Assembly (NCBI RefSeq): GCF_014118685.1
Contig: NZ_JACFAK010000007.1
Location: 1 to 64,000, forward strand
Length of the DNA stretch: 64,000 nucleotides
Reading direction: 5' to 3'
Source: Flaviflexus huanghaiensis
Lineage (GTDB): Bacteria > Actinomycetota > Actinomycetes > Actinomycetales > Actinomycetaceae
Positions 9,519-18,846 of the stretch are shown one piece after another. The notes beneath the pieces are model-generated. The model was not told where the DNA came from, did not search any database, and saw only the letters and a program-made list of their open reading frames with translations. Numbering within the stretch: the stretch's first letter is position 1; each line of letters begins with the position of its first letter. A program made the position numbers and the translations under genes.

Positions 9519-10253
9519 TCAGTCGCCCAATCCCCCGAGGTCGTAGACCTTGAAAACAACGGCATGGTCGGTGCCGGAAGTGCGGCCACCTTCGGCAAGG
9601 ATCTCGGAAATGAAAACAGACGGCTCGGGATGGTCGCCGATGTGCTCGAGGTACGCCTTGTGGCATTCAAGGGACTGGACGGCACGATCAACGTCGACCT
9701 GGCTCACCGGGACTGCGTAGTTCGGTTCCGGATGTCCAGCGACGAGGATCGCCTTCGTCTTCCACGCTCGCAGACCATCCCTGCCGAGCTCACGGAAAAC
9801 CCACGGGTTACTCGCATCGCGCACACCGTCGATGACGGCGATGCCGGCGGCGCGATGGTCGGCTTGGTTGAGGCCCCCGTACGCCTCGAAGTCAAAGTTG
9901 GCGGTGAGGACAGCATCAGGTCGAAGCTCTCGTACGAGCTTCGCGATGTCACGCCGGAGCTCGAGATCGGCGACGAGCATGCCGTCGGGATGCCCGAGGA
10001 TATGAAGCTCGCTGACGTCGACGGCGGCGCAGGCCGCCTCCTGTTCAGCTCGGCGCAGTGGCGCCACGATTTCCGGCGGCTCAGCCATGCCAGCTTCACC
10101 AGCGGTCAGCAGGACGTAGATGACCTCGATGCCTCGGGCCGTCCATGCAGACACGGCGGCCGATGCGCCGTATTCCATGTCATCGGGGTGGGCGACGATA
10201 CACAGCACTCTCTCCCACCCACCATCGGGCAGAACTGTCAGGTGTTCGTTCAT
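9519..10253 (-). CDS. PIG-L (LmbE-like) zinc-dependent N-deacetylase
   Basis: The 244-residue protein has the PIG-L signature AHPDD at 21-25 and a second metal-ligand histidine in QADHRAAG. The family removes acetyl groups from N-acetylglucosamine-type sugars (as in MshB or GPI deacetylase) or hydrolyses related amides. It lies beside a set of glycosyltransferases and heptose-activation genes, so it may deacetylate a sugar of the same glycan. It is on the minus strand and 280 bp from the next gene. Confidence 0.85.
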   Translation of the reverse strand: MNEHLTVLPDGGWERVLCIVAHPDDMEYGASAAVSAWTARGIEVIYVLLTAGEAGMAEPPEIVAPLRRAEQEAACAAVDVSELHILGHPDGMLVADLELRRDIAKLVRELRPDAVLTANFDFEAYGGLNQADHRAAGIAVIDGVRDASNPWVFRELGRDGLRAWKTKAILVAGHPEPNYAVPVSQVDVDRAVQSLECHKAYLEHIGDHPEPSVFISEILAEGGRTSGTDHAVVFKVYDLGGLGD

Positions 10254-10297
10254 CAGCTATCTCCTCTCGACTTCAAGCATAGGCGGCTCCGCTCATC

Positions 10298-10328
10298 GCC
10301 TCCCAGGGCTCGGAAGCTCCTGGGAGGC
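10298..10328. terminator. strong hairpin upstream of the PIG-L gene
   Basis: Ten-base perfect arms at 10298-10307 and 10319-10328 flank an 11-base loop. It lies 205 bp beyond the end of the minus-strand glycosyltransferase and 45 bp before the PIG-L start codon. There is no T-run. It could terminate transcription from the glycosyltransferase or act in the PIG-L leader. Confidence 0.45.
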
Positions 10329-10532
10329 TTTCGAACGATGCTGCTGAGAGAAAGTGGCGAGAAGTGTGACATATACATCAGCCGCTGTCGAGTCCGACAT
10401 CAACCTCGGGAGTCCCTCCGGTTGCAAACCTGCAGGTCGGGGGCGAATATGAGCCACGACACACCTGTTGGGCACGGTTCAGCGCGGCGTCACCGACTCC
10501 GCTGACCACGAGTAAGAGAGGCGGCGATGAGA

Positions 10533-11471
10533 CTACATGAGGCTGTGCAACGCACGAGTGACGTCGCACGTGTCGACCGCGAGAAGCGCGGGGTCAGGAT
10601 CGTCGGCAAACAGGTCACCTCGACGCAGGTGTGCGACGGTCAAAACCCGGTGGGGTCCAGGCGGCGGCCCCCACCGCTCGGGAGTCGAAGGGCCGAAGAG
10701 AACGACAGACGGTGTCCCATAGGCGGAGGCGAGGTGTGCGACGCCGGTATCCGCCGAGACGACAACGCCAGCATCGGCAATGATCGCGGCAAGGTCGAGC
10801 AGGTCCGTCTGACCCGCGACGACATCAACCCTGCCCCTGAAAGCTTCTTCTACGAGGTTTCTCACGGTGAGAGCACGCGGCCGTTCAGCTTGGCTACCAG
10901 TGAGCACCACTCGCCTGCCGGCCGTGGCAAGGTATTCCGCAACGCGGGCGAAACGGTCGACGGGCCACAGACGGCTACCGTGAGCCGCACCAACGTGAAC
11001 AACGGCGACTCCGGGTTCCGCCCCAAAGCGCGTGACGTCGCGATCGGGGCGCGGCAGCCGGAGATCCATAGCGTCAGCCTCCATGCCGAACGACCTCAGC
11101 AGGTGAACCCACCGCTCACGCTCGTGCACGTCATCGACCCACTCCGGGCCGTCCCACCCGTCGGCCGCGAAACCGATCTTCACTGTGGAATCAAGCTCAT
11201 CAAGCAGGGCATGACTCTGGGGCCCCTTTCCGTGGAGGTTGACGGCGATGTCAATGTCCTCACCGATCGCGAGGGACGCGTGGAGGCCGTCAGTTGGGAG
11301 GATTTCAATCGTCGGCTCAATGAGGTCAACAACCGGCTTCAACCCGATAGGGCTGGCGAGGATGAACCTGTGGTGGGGCCTGCTACGCCGCAACCCGCGA
11401 AGAGCCGGAACCGCGACGAGGAGATCGCCGAGCTTGAGAGCCCGGAGGGTGAGAATGATCGGGGCGCTCAT
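10533..11471 (-). CDS. glycosyltransferase family 9 (heptosyltransferase-like), copy 1
   Basis: The 312-residue protein has the GT9/GT-B build of LPS heptosyltransferases. It starts with LRALKLGDLLVAVPALRGLRR and contains the nucleotide-sugar motif VVSADTGVAHLASAYGTPSVVLFG in the C-terminal lobe. GT9 enzymes use ADP-heptose in Gram-negative bacteria. The window also encodes an HldE and a GmhB-like enzyme, so ADP-heptose or a close relative is a sensible donor. It is divergent from the gmhB-like gene, whose coding region begins almost at its start codon. Confidence 0.88.
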   Translation of the reverse strand: MSAPIILTLRALKLGDLLVAVPALRGLRRSRPHHRFILASPIGLKPVVDLIEPTIEILPTDGLHASLAIGEDIDIAVNLHGKGPQSHALLDELDSTVKIGFAADGWDGPEWVDDVHERERWVHLLRSFGMEADAMDLRLPRPDRDVTRFGAEPGVAVVHVGAAHGSRLWPVDRFARVAEYLATAGRRVVLTGSQAERPRALTVRNLVEEAFRGRVDVVAGQTDLLDLAAIIADAGVVVSADTGVAHLASAYGTPSVVLFGPSTPERWGPPPGPHRVLTVAHLRRGDLFADDPDPALLAVDTCDVTRALHSLM

Positions 11472-12011
11472 GGGTTCCTCCCGCAGGCCGTCCTATTCGA
11501 TCGTGACGATACCCTCATTGTCGACGTGCCGTACAACGGTGATCCCGATCGGGTTGTTCCTGTTCCTGGCGCACGGGCAGCCGTAGATCGCGTGCGTGCC
11601 CTGGGAATTCCGGTCGGCGTCATCACCAACCAGTCCGGCATCGCGCTCGGCCGCATCACGTCAGAACAGGTCGCTGCCGTCAACGCCCGGGTTGACGATA
11701 TCCTTGGACCCTTCACTCTTTGGCGGATGTGCCCCCACTCCGAAACCCATGGTTGCCCCTGCAGGAAGCCCATGCCGGGCATGCTCCTGTCCGCTGCAGA
11801 ATCCCTCGACATCGACCCGTGCCGCATTGTCTTCATCGGCGACATCGGGGCGGACATGGAGGCAGCACAGGCCGCTGGCGCCCGGGGCATCCTCGTTCCA
11901 ACCAGGGTCACCCGCCAGGAGGAGATCGATGCTGCCGAAACCGTGTGCCAGTCGATTGGAGAGGCTGTCGATGTCGCACTGGGAGCTATTCGTGTGGGCG
12001 GTGCACGATGA
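11472..12011 (+). CDS. gmhB: HAD-IIIA phosphatase, GmhB-like (D-glycero-D-manno-heptose-1,7-bisphosphate 7-phosphatase)
   Basis: About 175 residues show all HAD motifs: FDRDDTL, TNQSG, RKPMPGM and FIGDIGADMEAA. The zinc loop CPH...CPCRKP is typical of GmhB. The enzyme would remove the 7-phosphate of heptose-1,7-bisphosphate between the two HldE steps. The start is unresolved: the listed 5' end is only where the family-like part can begin. No ATG, GTG or TTG lies in frame near there. The closest in-frame candidates are GTG codons at 11370 and 11373, well inside the divergent gene. An ATG at 11455 with a GGAGG box is in another frame. The gene ends in an ATGA overlap with the next glycosyltransferase. 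Confidence 0.82.
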   Translation, partial: GFLPQAVLFDRDDTLIVDVPYNGDPDRVVPVPGARAAVDRVRALGIPVGVITNQSGIALGRITSEQVAAVNARVDDILGPFTLWRMCPHSETHGCPCRKPMPGMLLSAAESLDIDPCRIVFIGDIGADMEAAQAAGARGILVPTRVTRQEEIDAAETVCQSIGEAVDVALGAIRVGGAR

Positions 12012-13159
12012 CAAAAGTGCTCGCGGCCCGGCTCGACAGCCTCGGTGACATCCTCGTCACCGGTCCCGCCATCCGCGCCGTCGCTACTGACGCCGACGTC
12101 ACGCTTCTCTGCGGCCCGCAGGGCAAGCCCGCTGCAGATCTCTTACCCGGGGTCTCACACATTCATGTATGGAAAAGTCCGTGGACAATCGTGCCCTCAC
12201 CCGCCGTTACACAGGACGGGATCAACTCTCTGCTCTCCTTCGTTGAATCCGCCAACTTCGACGAGGCGATCATCTTCACGTCGTTCCACCAGTCGCCACT
12301 GCCGCTTGCTCTCGTGCTCCGGCTTGCCGGGGTCCACCGGATCACCGCCGCCTCCGTCGACTTCGCTGGCTCGCTACTCGATGTACGTCTCAAACCTGGC
12401 GAAGACTTCCCGGAGGACCAACCCGAGGTCGTCCGCGCTCTCACGATCGCGAAGGCGGCCGGGTATTCGCTTCCGGAGAGCGACGACGGACGAATGAAAA
12501 TCGTTGATCCGACGGGTGCGTTCTTCGGCACTCCCGGCCACGACGCGACCCAGAAGGGGACGGGAAAGGAGTTTGGTCCGGATCACCCGTACATCGTGCT
12601 CCATCCTGGCGCCGCGGTACCCGCCCGCATGTGGCCGCCCGGCCACAGCGCCGCCGCGGTTGATCTCCTCTCATCGGAGGGTTTCACCGTCGTCGTGACC
12701 GGAGGTCGCGGCGAGAAGCAATTGACCGCCACCGTCGCTGGTACGACCGGCATCGACCTCGGAGGTGCGCTTGACCTACGAGAAACCGCGGACGTACTCG
12801 CCAATGCCTCCGTCGTCATCTCCGGAAACACGGGGCCCGCCCACCTGGCCGCCGCAGTCGGCACGCCTGTCGTCAGCCTGTACTCTCCTGTCATTCCGCC
12901 GATCAGGTGGGCACCCTACGGAGTCCCCATCGAACTGCTTGGCGATCAGACGGCCGCGTGCCGGGGCAGCCGTGCCCGCGAGTGCCCGGTGCCGGGCCAT
13001 CCCTGCCTCGCCTCTGTCAGCCCTCGGGAAGTCCTGGAAGCCGCGATGCGGCTCATTGAAACAGGTGGTGTGCCACCGTCCGCAGAGGCCACTTCACCAA
13101 ACCCGTCGCTCACCTCGCATCCGGGCATCGAACCGCTGACTCGAAAGGGCATCGTATGA
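12008..13159 (+). CDS. glycosyltransferase family 9 (heptosyltransferase-like), copy 2
   Basis: The 383-residue GT-B enzyme begins VLAARLDSLGDILVTGPAIRAV and carries VISGNTGPAHLAAAVGTPVVSLYSP in the C-terminal lobe, both GT9 hallmarks. It is translationally coupled by four-base overlaps to the gmhB-like gene before it and the glycosyltransferase after it. The C-terminal 40 residues are an extension rich in Ser/Pro. By family and context it most likely transfers heptose from ADP-heptose; the acceptor is unknown. Confidence 0.88.
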   Translation: MTKVLAARLDSLGDILVTGPAIRAVATDADVTLLCGPQGKPAADLLPGVSHIHVWKSPWTIVPSPAVTQDGINSLLSFVESANFDEAIIFTSFHQSPLPLALVLRLAGVHRITAASVDFAGSLLDVRLKPGEDFPEDQPEVVRALTIAKAAGYSLPESDDGRMKIVDPTGAFFGTPGHDATQKGTGKEFGPDHPYIVLHPGAAVPARMWPPGHSAAAVDLLSSEGFTVVVTGGRGEKQLTATVAGTTGIDLGGALDLRETADVLANASVVISGNTGPAHLAAAVGTPVVSLYSPVIPPIRWAPYGVPIELLGDQTAACRGSRARECPVPGHPCLASVSPREVLEAAMRLIETGGVPPSAEATSPNPSLTSHPGIEPLTRKGIV

Positions 13160-14175
13160 GAATCCTTCTCTGGCACGTCCACGGCTCGTGGACCGACGCA
13201 TTCGTCCATGGCTCGCACGAGTATCTTCTTCCGGCGCTACCGGAGGGAGGCCCCTGGGGCCTCGGCCGAGCGGGCCGCGAGTGGCCCGACTCGGTTCGCG
13301 ACGTTCATCCGGACCGATTACGAAACGAAGGGGTTGATGTTGTCGTCCTCCAGCGTCCCGAAGAACTCGAGGAGGCAACCCGGTATCTCGGCCGTCGGCT
13401 CGGCCATGATGTACCTGCCGTGTTTGTCGAGCACAACACGCCTAAGGGAGATGTGCCGAACACCGTTCATCCTCTGGCTGGACAAGCCGACATCCCCATC
13501 GTCCATGTCACCCACTTCAACGAACTCATGTGGGACAACGGCGATGCTCCAACGACTGTCGTCGAACACGGCATCCGAGACCCCGGCTACCTCTACACGG
13601 GGGAACTCGAACGCCTCGCGTTTGTAACGAACGAACCGGTCCGACGATGGCGAGTGACCGGCACAGACCTTCTCCCAGGTTTCACGGTTGCTGCGCCTGT
13701 CGACGTGTTCGGAATGTTGGGGGACGGCGTTGCCGATGCTCTCGGACTGAGTAGCGCTCGCATCACGTCAGTCGGCGACCTCGGCAGGGACGCCCTCCAT
13801 CGCGAAATGGCGAGGCGGCGGGCCTACATTCACCCCGTGCGGTGGACCTCGCTCGGTCTTTCCCTCCTTGAGGCCATGCATCTCGGGATGCCAATCGTCG
13901 CGCTCGCGGCAACCGAAGCTGTACGAGCAGTGCCGCCCGAGGCGGGAATTATCTCGACGAGCCTCATGGAACTCTACGACGCCGCACACAGGCTCATCGC
14001 AGATCCTGTCGAGGCGCGACGCATGGGTGAGGCGGCTCGAGCGGCCGCGCTCGACCGATACGGCCTTGACCGCTTCCTGACTGACTGGGACCGGGTGCTC
14101 ACAGGAGTCCTCACATCACCGCAACTCGATATGCCGGCTACGCCGGCGGCAGCTATGAAAGGCGGACGATCATGA
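13156..14175 (+). CDS. GT4-type glycosyltransferase
   Basis: The 339-residue protein starts MRILLWHVHGSW and ends with a GT-B nucleotide-binding half: LGLSLLEAMHLGMPIVALAATEAVRAVP is the retaining-GT4 active-site region with the usual Glu. The N-terminal half is atypical, so a specific donor cannot be named. It overlaps the genes on both sides by four bases, so it belongs to the same operon. Confidence 0.82.
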   Translation: MRILLWHVHGSWTDAFVHGSHEYLLPALPEGGPWGLGRAGREWPDSVRDVHPDRLRNEGVDVVVLQRPEELEEATRYLGRRLGHDVPAVFVEHNTPKGDVPNTVHPLAGQADIPIVHVTHFNELMWDNGDAPTTVVEHGIRDPGYLYTGELERLAFVTNEPVRRWRVTGTDLLPGFTVAAPVDVFGMLGDGVADALGLSSARITSVGDLGRDALHREMARRRAYIHPVRWTSLGLSLLEAMHLGMPIVALAATEAVRAVPPEAGIISTSLMELYDAAHRLIADPVEARRMGEAARAAALDRYGLDRFLTDWDRVLTGVLTSPQLDMPATPAAAMKGGRS

Positions 14176-15590
14176 AAATCTCAATGGTATCGGAGCATGC
14201 AAGCCCTCTGGCGACGCTTGGCGGTGTTGACGCCGGGGGACAGAATGTCCACGTTGCCGCCCTCGCTCAGTCCCTCGGGGAACGAGGCCACGACGTCACA
14301 GTGTTCACCCGGCGCGACAGCACCGAGCTTCCGGAAACAGTCGACTTCGCCGATCGGGTGAAGGTTGTCCACGTCGAGGCGGGACCACCCAAGGTCATCT
14401 CGAAGGATGACATGCTGCCCTTCATGCCCGCGCTGGGGCGTGGCATGGCGTCCTACTGGGGCCAGCATCCCGACACGATTCCAGACGTCGTTCATACCCA
14501 TTTCTGGATGTCAGGTCTCGCAGGCCGAGAGGCTCTCAAAGCGGCCGGTCTTGACAGCGTCCCGCTCGTCCACACCTTCCATGCACTCGGCACGGTGAAG
14601 CGCCGCCATCAGGGCGTGCTCGACACGAGCCCACCCGACCGCGTTCACCTCGAGCCGCAGGTCGGATTCGACTCAACCCACATCATCGCCACCTGCAACG
14701 ATGAAGTGAGAGAGCTGGAAGCGATGGGGATCGATACGGCCAAGACCTCCGTCGTTCCGTGCGGAGTTGACCTGCGACTGTTCCGCCCCGACGTTGCACC
14801 TGAGGAGACGTACGGTACTCGGCGCATCGTCTCCGTCGGTCGGCTCGTCGCCCGTAAGGGTATGGACATCGGCATCAGCGCACTGGCGCATCTTGCCCGC
14901 CGCGGTTACGACGACGTTGAGCTCCATATCATTGGCGGCGGTTCGTCGGGCGATCTCAGTAGCGACACGGAGGCCATGAGGCTCATGGACGTGGCGAGTG
15001 AGCTGGGTGTCTCCGACCGTGTTGTCTTACGAGGCCACGTTCCGCGTGCCGACATGCCCTCCGTCTTCCGTAGCGCCTCTCTCGTCGCGTGCACTCCCTG
15101 GTACGAGCCGTTTGGGATCGTTCCCCTCGAGGCAATGGCATGCGGGGTGCCGGTTGTCGCAGCGAAGGTCGGCGGCCTTGCCGACACGGTCGTTGACGGG
15201 CTGACCGGCCTTCACGTACCCCCGCATTCACCGGAAGCGGTCGCGACCGCGGCCGCGCTTCTGCTCGACAACCCAGACCTTGCCGAGGAACTCGGCAAGC
15301 ACGGCATCGAGCGTGCCCGTGAGCGCTACGCGTGGCCGCAGGTCGCTCGCGACACGGAGCAAGTCTTCCTCAAGCTGTGTGCCGACAATGGCGCCGCGGC
15401 CACGTGGTCCGACCCGATCGATGATTTCGTCGAGTTCGATCGGATTGAACGCGCACGCAGGAGGGACCGTGCGCTACGAGACGACGAGTTGAGGTTGAGC
15501 CTCGCTGCACGAGTGGACGAAGCCCGCGCCCGCCAGGTGTGGATGCGGGGCGCCGGTGAGGACCTCCGCGTCCGTCGCACTCAGCTCTGA
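14172..15590 (+). CDS. GT4 family retaining glycosyltransferase (sucrose-synthase/MshA-like)
   Basis: The 472-residue enzyme has the N-terminal donor loop GGVDAGGQNVHVAALA and the EX7E motif in EPFGIVPLE, followed by AMACGVPVVAAKVGGLADTV. These are the marks of GT4 enzymes such as MshA and sucrose synthases, which use nucleotide-activated sugars and retain configuration. About 70 C-terminal residues beyond the catalytic core are charged and Arg-rich. The gene is fourth in the coupled operon beginning with gmhB. Confidence 0.88.
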   Translation: MKISMVSEHASPLATLGGVDAGGQNVHVAALAQSLGERGHDVTVFTRRDSTELPETVDFADRVKVVHVEAGPPKVISKDDMLPFMPALGRGMASYWGQHPDTIPDVVHTHFWMSGLAGREALKAAGLDSVPLVHTFHALGTVKRRHQGVLDTSPPDRVHLEPQVGFDSTHIIATCNDEVRELEAMGIDTAKTSVVPCGVDLRLFRPDVAPEETYGTRRIVSVGRLVARKGMDIGISALAHLARRGYDDVELHIIGGGSSGDLSSDTEAMRLMDVASELGVSDRVVLRGHVPRADMPSVFRSASLVACTPWYEPFGIVPLEAMACGVPVVAAKVGGLADTVVDGLTGLHVPPHSPEAVATAAALLLDNPDLAEELGKHGIERARERYAWPQVARDTEQVFLKLCADNGAAATWSDPIDDFVEFDRIERARRRDRALRDDELRLSLAARVDEARARQVWMRGAGEDLRVRRTQL

Positions 15591-15629
15591 CTAGCATCCA
15601 CCGCGTCCGCCCGTCGAAGGGAAACACTG

Positions 15630-16319
15630 ATGAAACTTGACTCACGAACCATCCTCATCACCGGTGGCGGCTCGGGCCTCGGCCTCGCATGTGCCGACGC
15701 CGTCGCCGCTGCTGGGGGAACCCCGATTGTTCTCGACCGCAACACGGTCGCTGCCCTCGACTACACGTGCTACGAGGTCGATGTTCGGAATGCCGACGAG
15801 GTTGACCGTGTCATCTCCGAGGTCGCCGCCCATCGCGGCATTGACGGAATCATCACCGCCGCTGGCATCGACCGGCCGGGGGACCTCGACGAGGTCTCCC
15901 CAGCCCAGTGGGATGAGGTACTTAGCGTCAATCTTCTTGGGACTGTCTATGCGGTGCGTGCGGCCCTGCCACACCTCAAGCGGTCCGGTGGTCGCGTCAT
16001 AACGGTCTCATCGACGCTCGCCCTCAAAGGAGCTGGCGGCGCCACCGCCTACTGCGCGTCGAAGTTCGGTGTTCGCGGGTTCAGTCAGGCCCTTGCCGCC
16101 GAGACCGCAGGAAGTGTTGGGGTCACAAACGTTATCCCGGGAGGGATGAAGACCCGCTTCTTCGATGGTCGCACTGAACGCTTCATGCCAAAAGACGATT
16201 CGCGGCTCAATGACCCGGCCAGGGTTGCCGACGCCATCATCTTTGCCCTCACTCAACCTCCGGGGGTCGAAGTCCGGGAAATCCTCATTGCCCACGAGGA
16301 CGAAGACTCCTGGCCTTAA
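15630..16319 (+). CDS. short-chain dehydrogenase/reductase
   Basis: The 229-residue protein has the classical SDR motifs: GGGSGLGLA near the N-terminus, NLLGTVYA, a catalytic Ser in TVSSTLAL and YCASK (Tyr and Lys of the active site). It starts 39 bases after the glycosyltransferase with GAAGGG before the ATG. In the glycan locus it probably oxidises or reduces a sugar intermediate. It could also stand in for a missing sugar-modifying step, but nothing in the sequence fixes the substrate. Confidence 0.88.
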   Translation: MKLDSRTILITGGGSGLGLACADAVAAAGGTPIVLDRNTVAALDYTCYEVDVRNADEVDRVISEVAAHRGIDGIITAAGIDRPGDLDEVSPAQWDEVLSVNLLGTVYAVRAALPHLKRSGGRVITVSSTLALKGAGGATAYCASKFGVRGFSQALAAETAGSVGVTNVIPGGMKTRFFDGRTERFMPKDDSRLNDPARVADAIIFALTQPPGVEVREILIAHEDEDSWP

Positions 16320-16355
16320 AGTGTCCCCTCGATCATTGCGGCTCATCGCCGCTAC

Positions 16356-17438
16356 TTAGACCGCCACATTCATAACATCCGCGTACACAGTAGCGGGGTC
16401 AATATGTGCGAGATAGGAGGGATCATGCTCGCATCGATCTGCCGTCCACCCCACCTGAGTCACATCAACGCCGCACACCGGGCAACGTGTCACCCACGAC
16501 ATGTGGATGCGGTGCTGACCGCGACCAAGGGGTCCTGCCGTTATGACGTTGCCGACCCAGAACAGCCCAACGGTCGGCGTGCCCACCGCCATGGCCAGGT
16601 GGCGAGGCCCGCTGTCCGTGCCTGCCATGACATTGCTGATCGAGAGGACACCCAGCAGTTCCGGCAGCGACAATGTGCCGGCCAGCGACGTGGCGGAGCC
16701 GGGGCTCGTGTTGTCTGCGGCGGCGACGATCTCATCCGCAGCCTCACGATCGGATTCGTCGCCGACGACAAGAACCTGCCAACCGTCGGACACAGCTCGA
16801 GCCGCTACTTCTCCGAAGCTGTCGTAGCGACGACGGGGGTCGGTCGCGCCGGGGTGGATTGTCAGGAGCCTGGCCCGGCCTGGATCCCGAAACTTTTCTG
16901 CGGCCGCACGCTCGGGCTCGGTCACGGTGAGACGAGCCTCGAGTGTGACGGCTGGGGCGCCAGCAAGCCCAACTACTTCGAGACTCCTCATCATCTCGCT
17001 CTGGTAATAGACGTAGGGCAGGGTGCGCTCCAGCGGCACCGCATCGTCGGTGCGGGTCCCGACCGTATGACGGGCTCCCAGCCTGAGGAGGAATGGGTTG
17101 GAGAACCGTCCCCCGCCATGCAGCTGGACCGCAAGGTCGACACGCCTCTGCCTCATGCGCTCAAAGAAGAGCTCAAGCTCGCTCCGATCCTCGGGGCCTG
17201 GACGGATACCCTCGGCGAACGGCGGGATGATGACCTCATCAACCGGCCCTGGTCGCCCCTCAAGAAGGGCGCTACCCGCCGGGCTACCGATAAGGGTGAG
17301 CGAAGCATCCGGGTAGGCGGCCGCGAGTGCCTCGATCGCCGGCATAGCGAACATGAGATCGCCGATTCCCGCCGCGCGAAGAACGACGATGTGCTCAACG
17401 CCGGAGAATTTTTCACCGGCCTGACCGACAAACACCAT
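16356..17438 (-). CDS. glycosyltransferase family 9 (heptosyltransferase-like), copy 3
   Basis: The 360-residue protein contains VVLRAAGIGDLMFAMPAIEAL at the start and MAGTDSGPRHLAMAVGTPTVGLFWVGN in the second lobe, both GT9 features. The C-terminal part has five cysteines/histidines (RCPVCGVDV and DRCEHD), unusual for the family and possibly a zinc knuckle. It points against the main operon and converges on the SDR gene; its start codon abuts the divergent aldehyde dehydrogenase. Confidence 0.87.
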   Translation of the reverse strand: MVFVGQAGEKFSGVEHIVVLRAAGIGDLMFAMPAIEALAAAYPDASLTLIGSPAGSALLEGRPGPVDEVIIPPFAEGIRPGPEDRSELELFFERMRQRRVDLAVQLHGGGRFSNPFLLRLGARHTVGTRTDDAVPLERTLPYVYYQSEMMRSLEVVGLAGAPAVTLEARLTVTEPERAAAEKFRDPGRARLLTIHPGATDPRRRYDSFGEVAARAVSDGWQVLVVGDESDREAADEIVAAADNTSPGSATSLAGTLSLPELLGVLSISNVMAGTDSGPRHLAMAVGTPTVGLFWVGNVITAGPLGRGQHRIHMSWVTRCPVCGVDVTQVGWTADRCEHDPSYLAHIDPATVYADVMNVAV

Positions 17439-17475
17439 GAACTACTCCATTCCGTACACCCCCGAAGGAGCACGA

Positions 17476-18846
17476 ATGTCAACAACTTTCGGTGACCAGA
17501 GTCTTACAATAGTCTGTCCATCAAACGGGGAGGACGTGGGCACGGTGCGGAGTGCCGGACCTGCGGAGGTTGCCGCCGCCGTCGCTGCGGCTCGTCATGC
17601 GCAAGAGTCATGGGCGCAGACGTCAGCGCAGGAGCGGGGCCGATATCTCCATGCCATGGCGGATGCACTCGAGCGCGAGAAAGAGCGCCTTGCTGACCTC
17701 AATCACCGCGAGACGGGAAAGACTCTCGAGGATTCCCGCGGTGGCGTTGACGCCGGCATTTCGACGCTGCGGCAATACGCAGAACTCGGCCCCCTCCATC
17801 GGGGCCACAGCCTGCGCGGCGAGCTCTACGCCGCCGACTACACCATGACCCGGCCTCGGGGTGTCGCTGTCGCCCTCACCCCGTGGAACGATCCGGTCGC
17901 GGTAGCGATGGGGCTCATCGGGGCGGCACTCGTCACCGGTAACACCGTCATTCATAAGCCGAGCGAACGAAACCCTCATCTCGGTATTTACCTGGGCGAG
18001 GTGCTATCAGCGGTCCTTCCAGCAGACGTCCACATCACCCTCACCGGCGGCCCGCAGGTCGGCGTCGAGTTGACGAGAAGCGCCATCGATGTCATCGCGC
18101 ACGTCGGGTCAACAGCGACGGGCAAGGCGATTACGTTAGAGGCGGCTCGAACCGGTGCGCACGTCATTCGGGAGAATGGTGGGAACGACCCGCTTATCGT
18201 CGACCGGGACGTCGACCCACAGTGGGCAGCGGGCCAGGCAGCGCTGGGGTGCTTCGCGAATGCAGGCCAGATTTGCACATCGGTGGAGCGGATCTACGTT
18301 CATCACGACGTCGCCGAGCCCTTCATTGACGCACTCGTCACAGAGGCGACGCGACTCAACAGCTCCCCGGGGCAACCGCTCGTTGATGTGTCACATCGGG
18401 ACCACGTTCACGGGCATGTTGCTGCCGCGATCAGCGCGGGCGCGAGGGCGCTCACGGGCGCAGAGATCCCTACCGGCCCCGGCGCCCACTATCCTGCAAC
18501 GGTCCTCGTCCAGTGCGAGGAGGATATGGCCGTCATGGCGGAGGAGACATTCGGCCCGGTCGCCGCGATCACGGTGGTCGATTCTTTTGAGGAGGGTCTC
18601 GCTCTCGGTGCTGCTGGCCGCTACGGGCTGGCGGCAACGGTTCTCACGACCCGCATCGAACACGCCCTGCAGTCAGCGGCCCGACTCCACGTTGGGACCC
18701 TGAAAATTAACGGAGTTTTCGGCGGAGCACCCGGAGGATCTGCCCAGCCGCACGCAGAGAGCGGACAGGGCTTCGGGTACGGCCCGGAGCTGTTGGACGA
18801 GATGACGCGCACGAGCGTCGTTCATATTGAGGCAGGGCGATCATGA
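17476..18846 (+). CDS. NAD(P)-dependent aldehyde dehydrogenase
   Basis: The 456-residue protein is an ALDH-superfamily enzyme with the catalytic cysteine in NAGQICTSVERIYV and the nucleotide-binding HVGSTATGKAI region. The general-base motif normally written ELGG is ENGG here (HVIRENGGNDPLIV); the Glu itself is kept. I chose the ATG at 17476 because GAAGGAG lies five bases upstream; an ATG at 17437 overlaps the start of the divergent GT9. It is coupled to hldE by an ATGA overlap, so an aldehyde-sugar substrate is plausible. Confidence 0.86.
   Translation: MSTTFGDQSLTIVCPSNGEDVGTVRSAGPAEVAAAVAAARHAQESWAQTSAQERGRYLHAMADALEREKERLADLNHRETGKTLEDSRGGVDAGISTLRQYAELGPLHRGHSLRGELYAADYTMTRPRGVAVALTPWNDPVAVAMGLIGAALVTGNTVIHKPSERNPHLGIYLGEVLSAVLPADVHITLTGGPQVGVELTRSAIDVIAHVGSTATGKAITLEAARTGAHVIRENGGNDPLIVDRDVDPQWAAGQAALGCFANAGQICTSVERIYVHHDVAEPFIDALVTEATRLNSSPGQPLVDVSHRDHVHGHVAAAISAGARALTGAEIPTGPGAHYPATVLVQCEEDMAVMAEETFGPVAAITVVDSFEEGLALGAAGRYGLAATVLTTRIEHALQSAARLHVGTLKINGVFGGAPGGSAQPHAESGQGFGYGPELLDEMTRTSVVHIEAGRS

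Noticed and set aside
10527-11471. Plus-strand frame continuous with the gmhB-like gene, giving a 494-residue frame
   Set aside because: It is antisense to a clear GT9 gene; the composition is that of a shadow frame. Only the part from about 11472 shows family similarity.
16404-17495. 363-residue plus-strand open frame opposite GT9 copy 3
   Set aside because: Antisense to a conserved glycosyltransferase; composition not protein-like.
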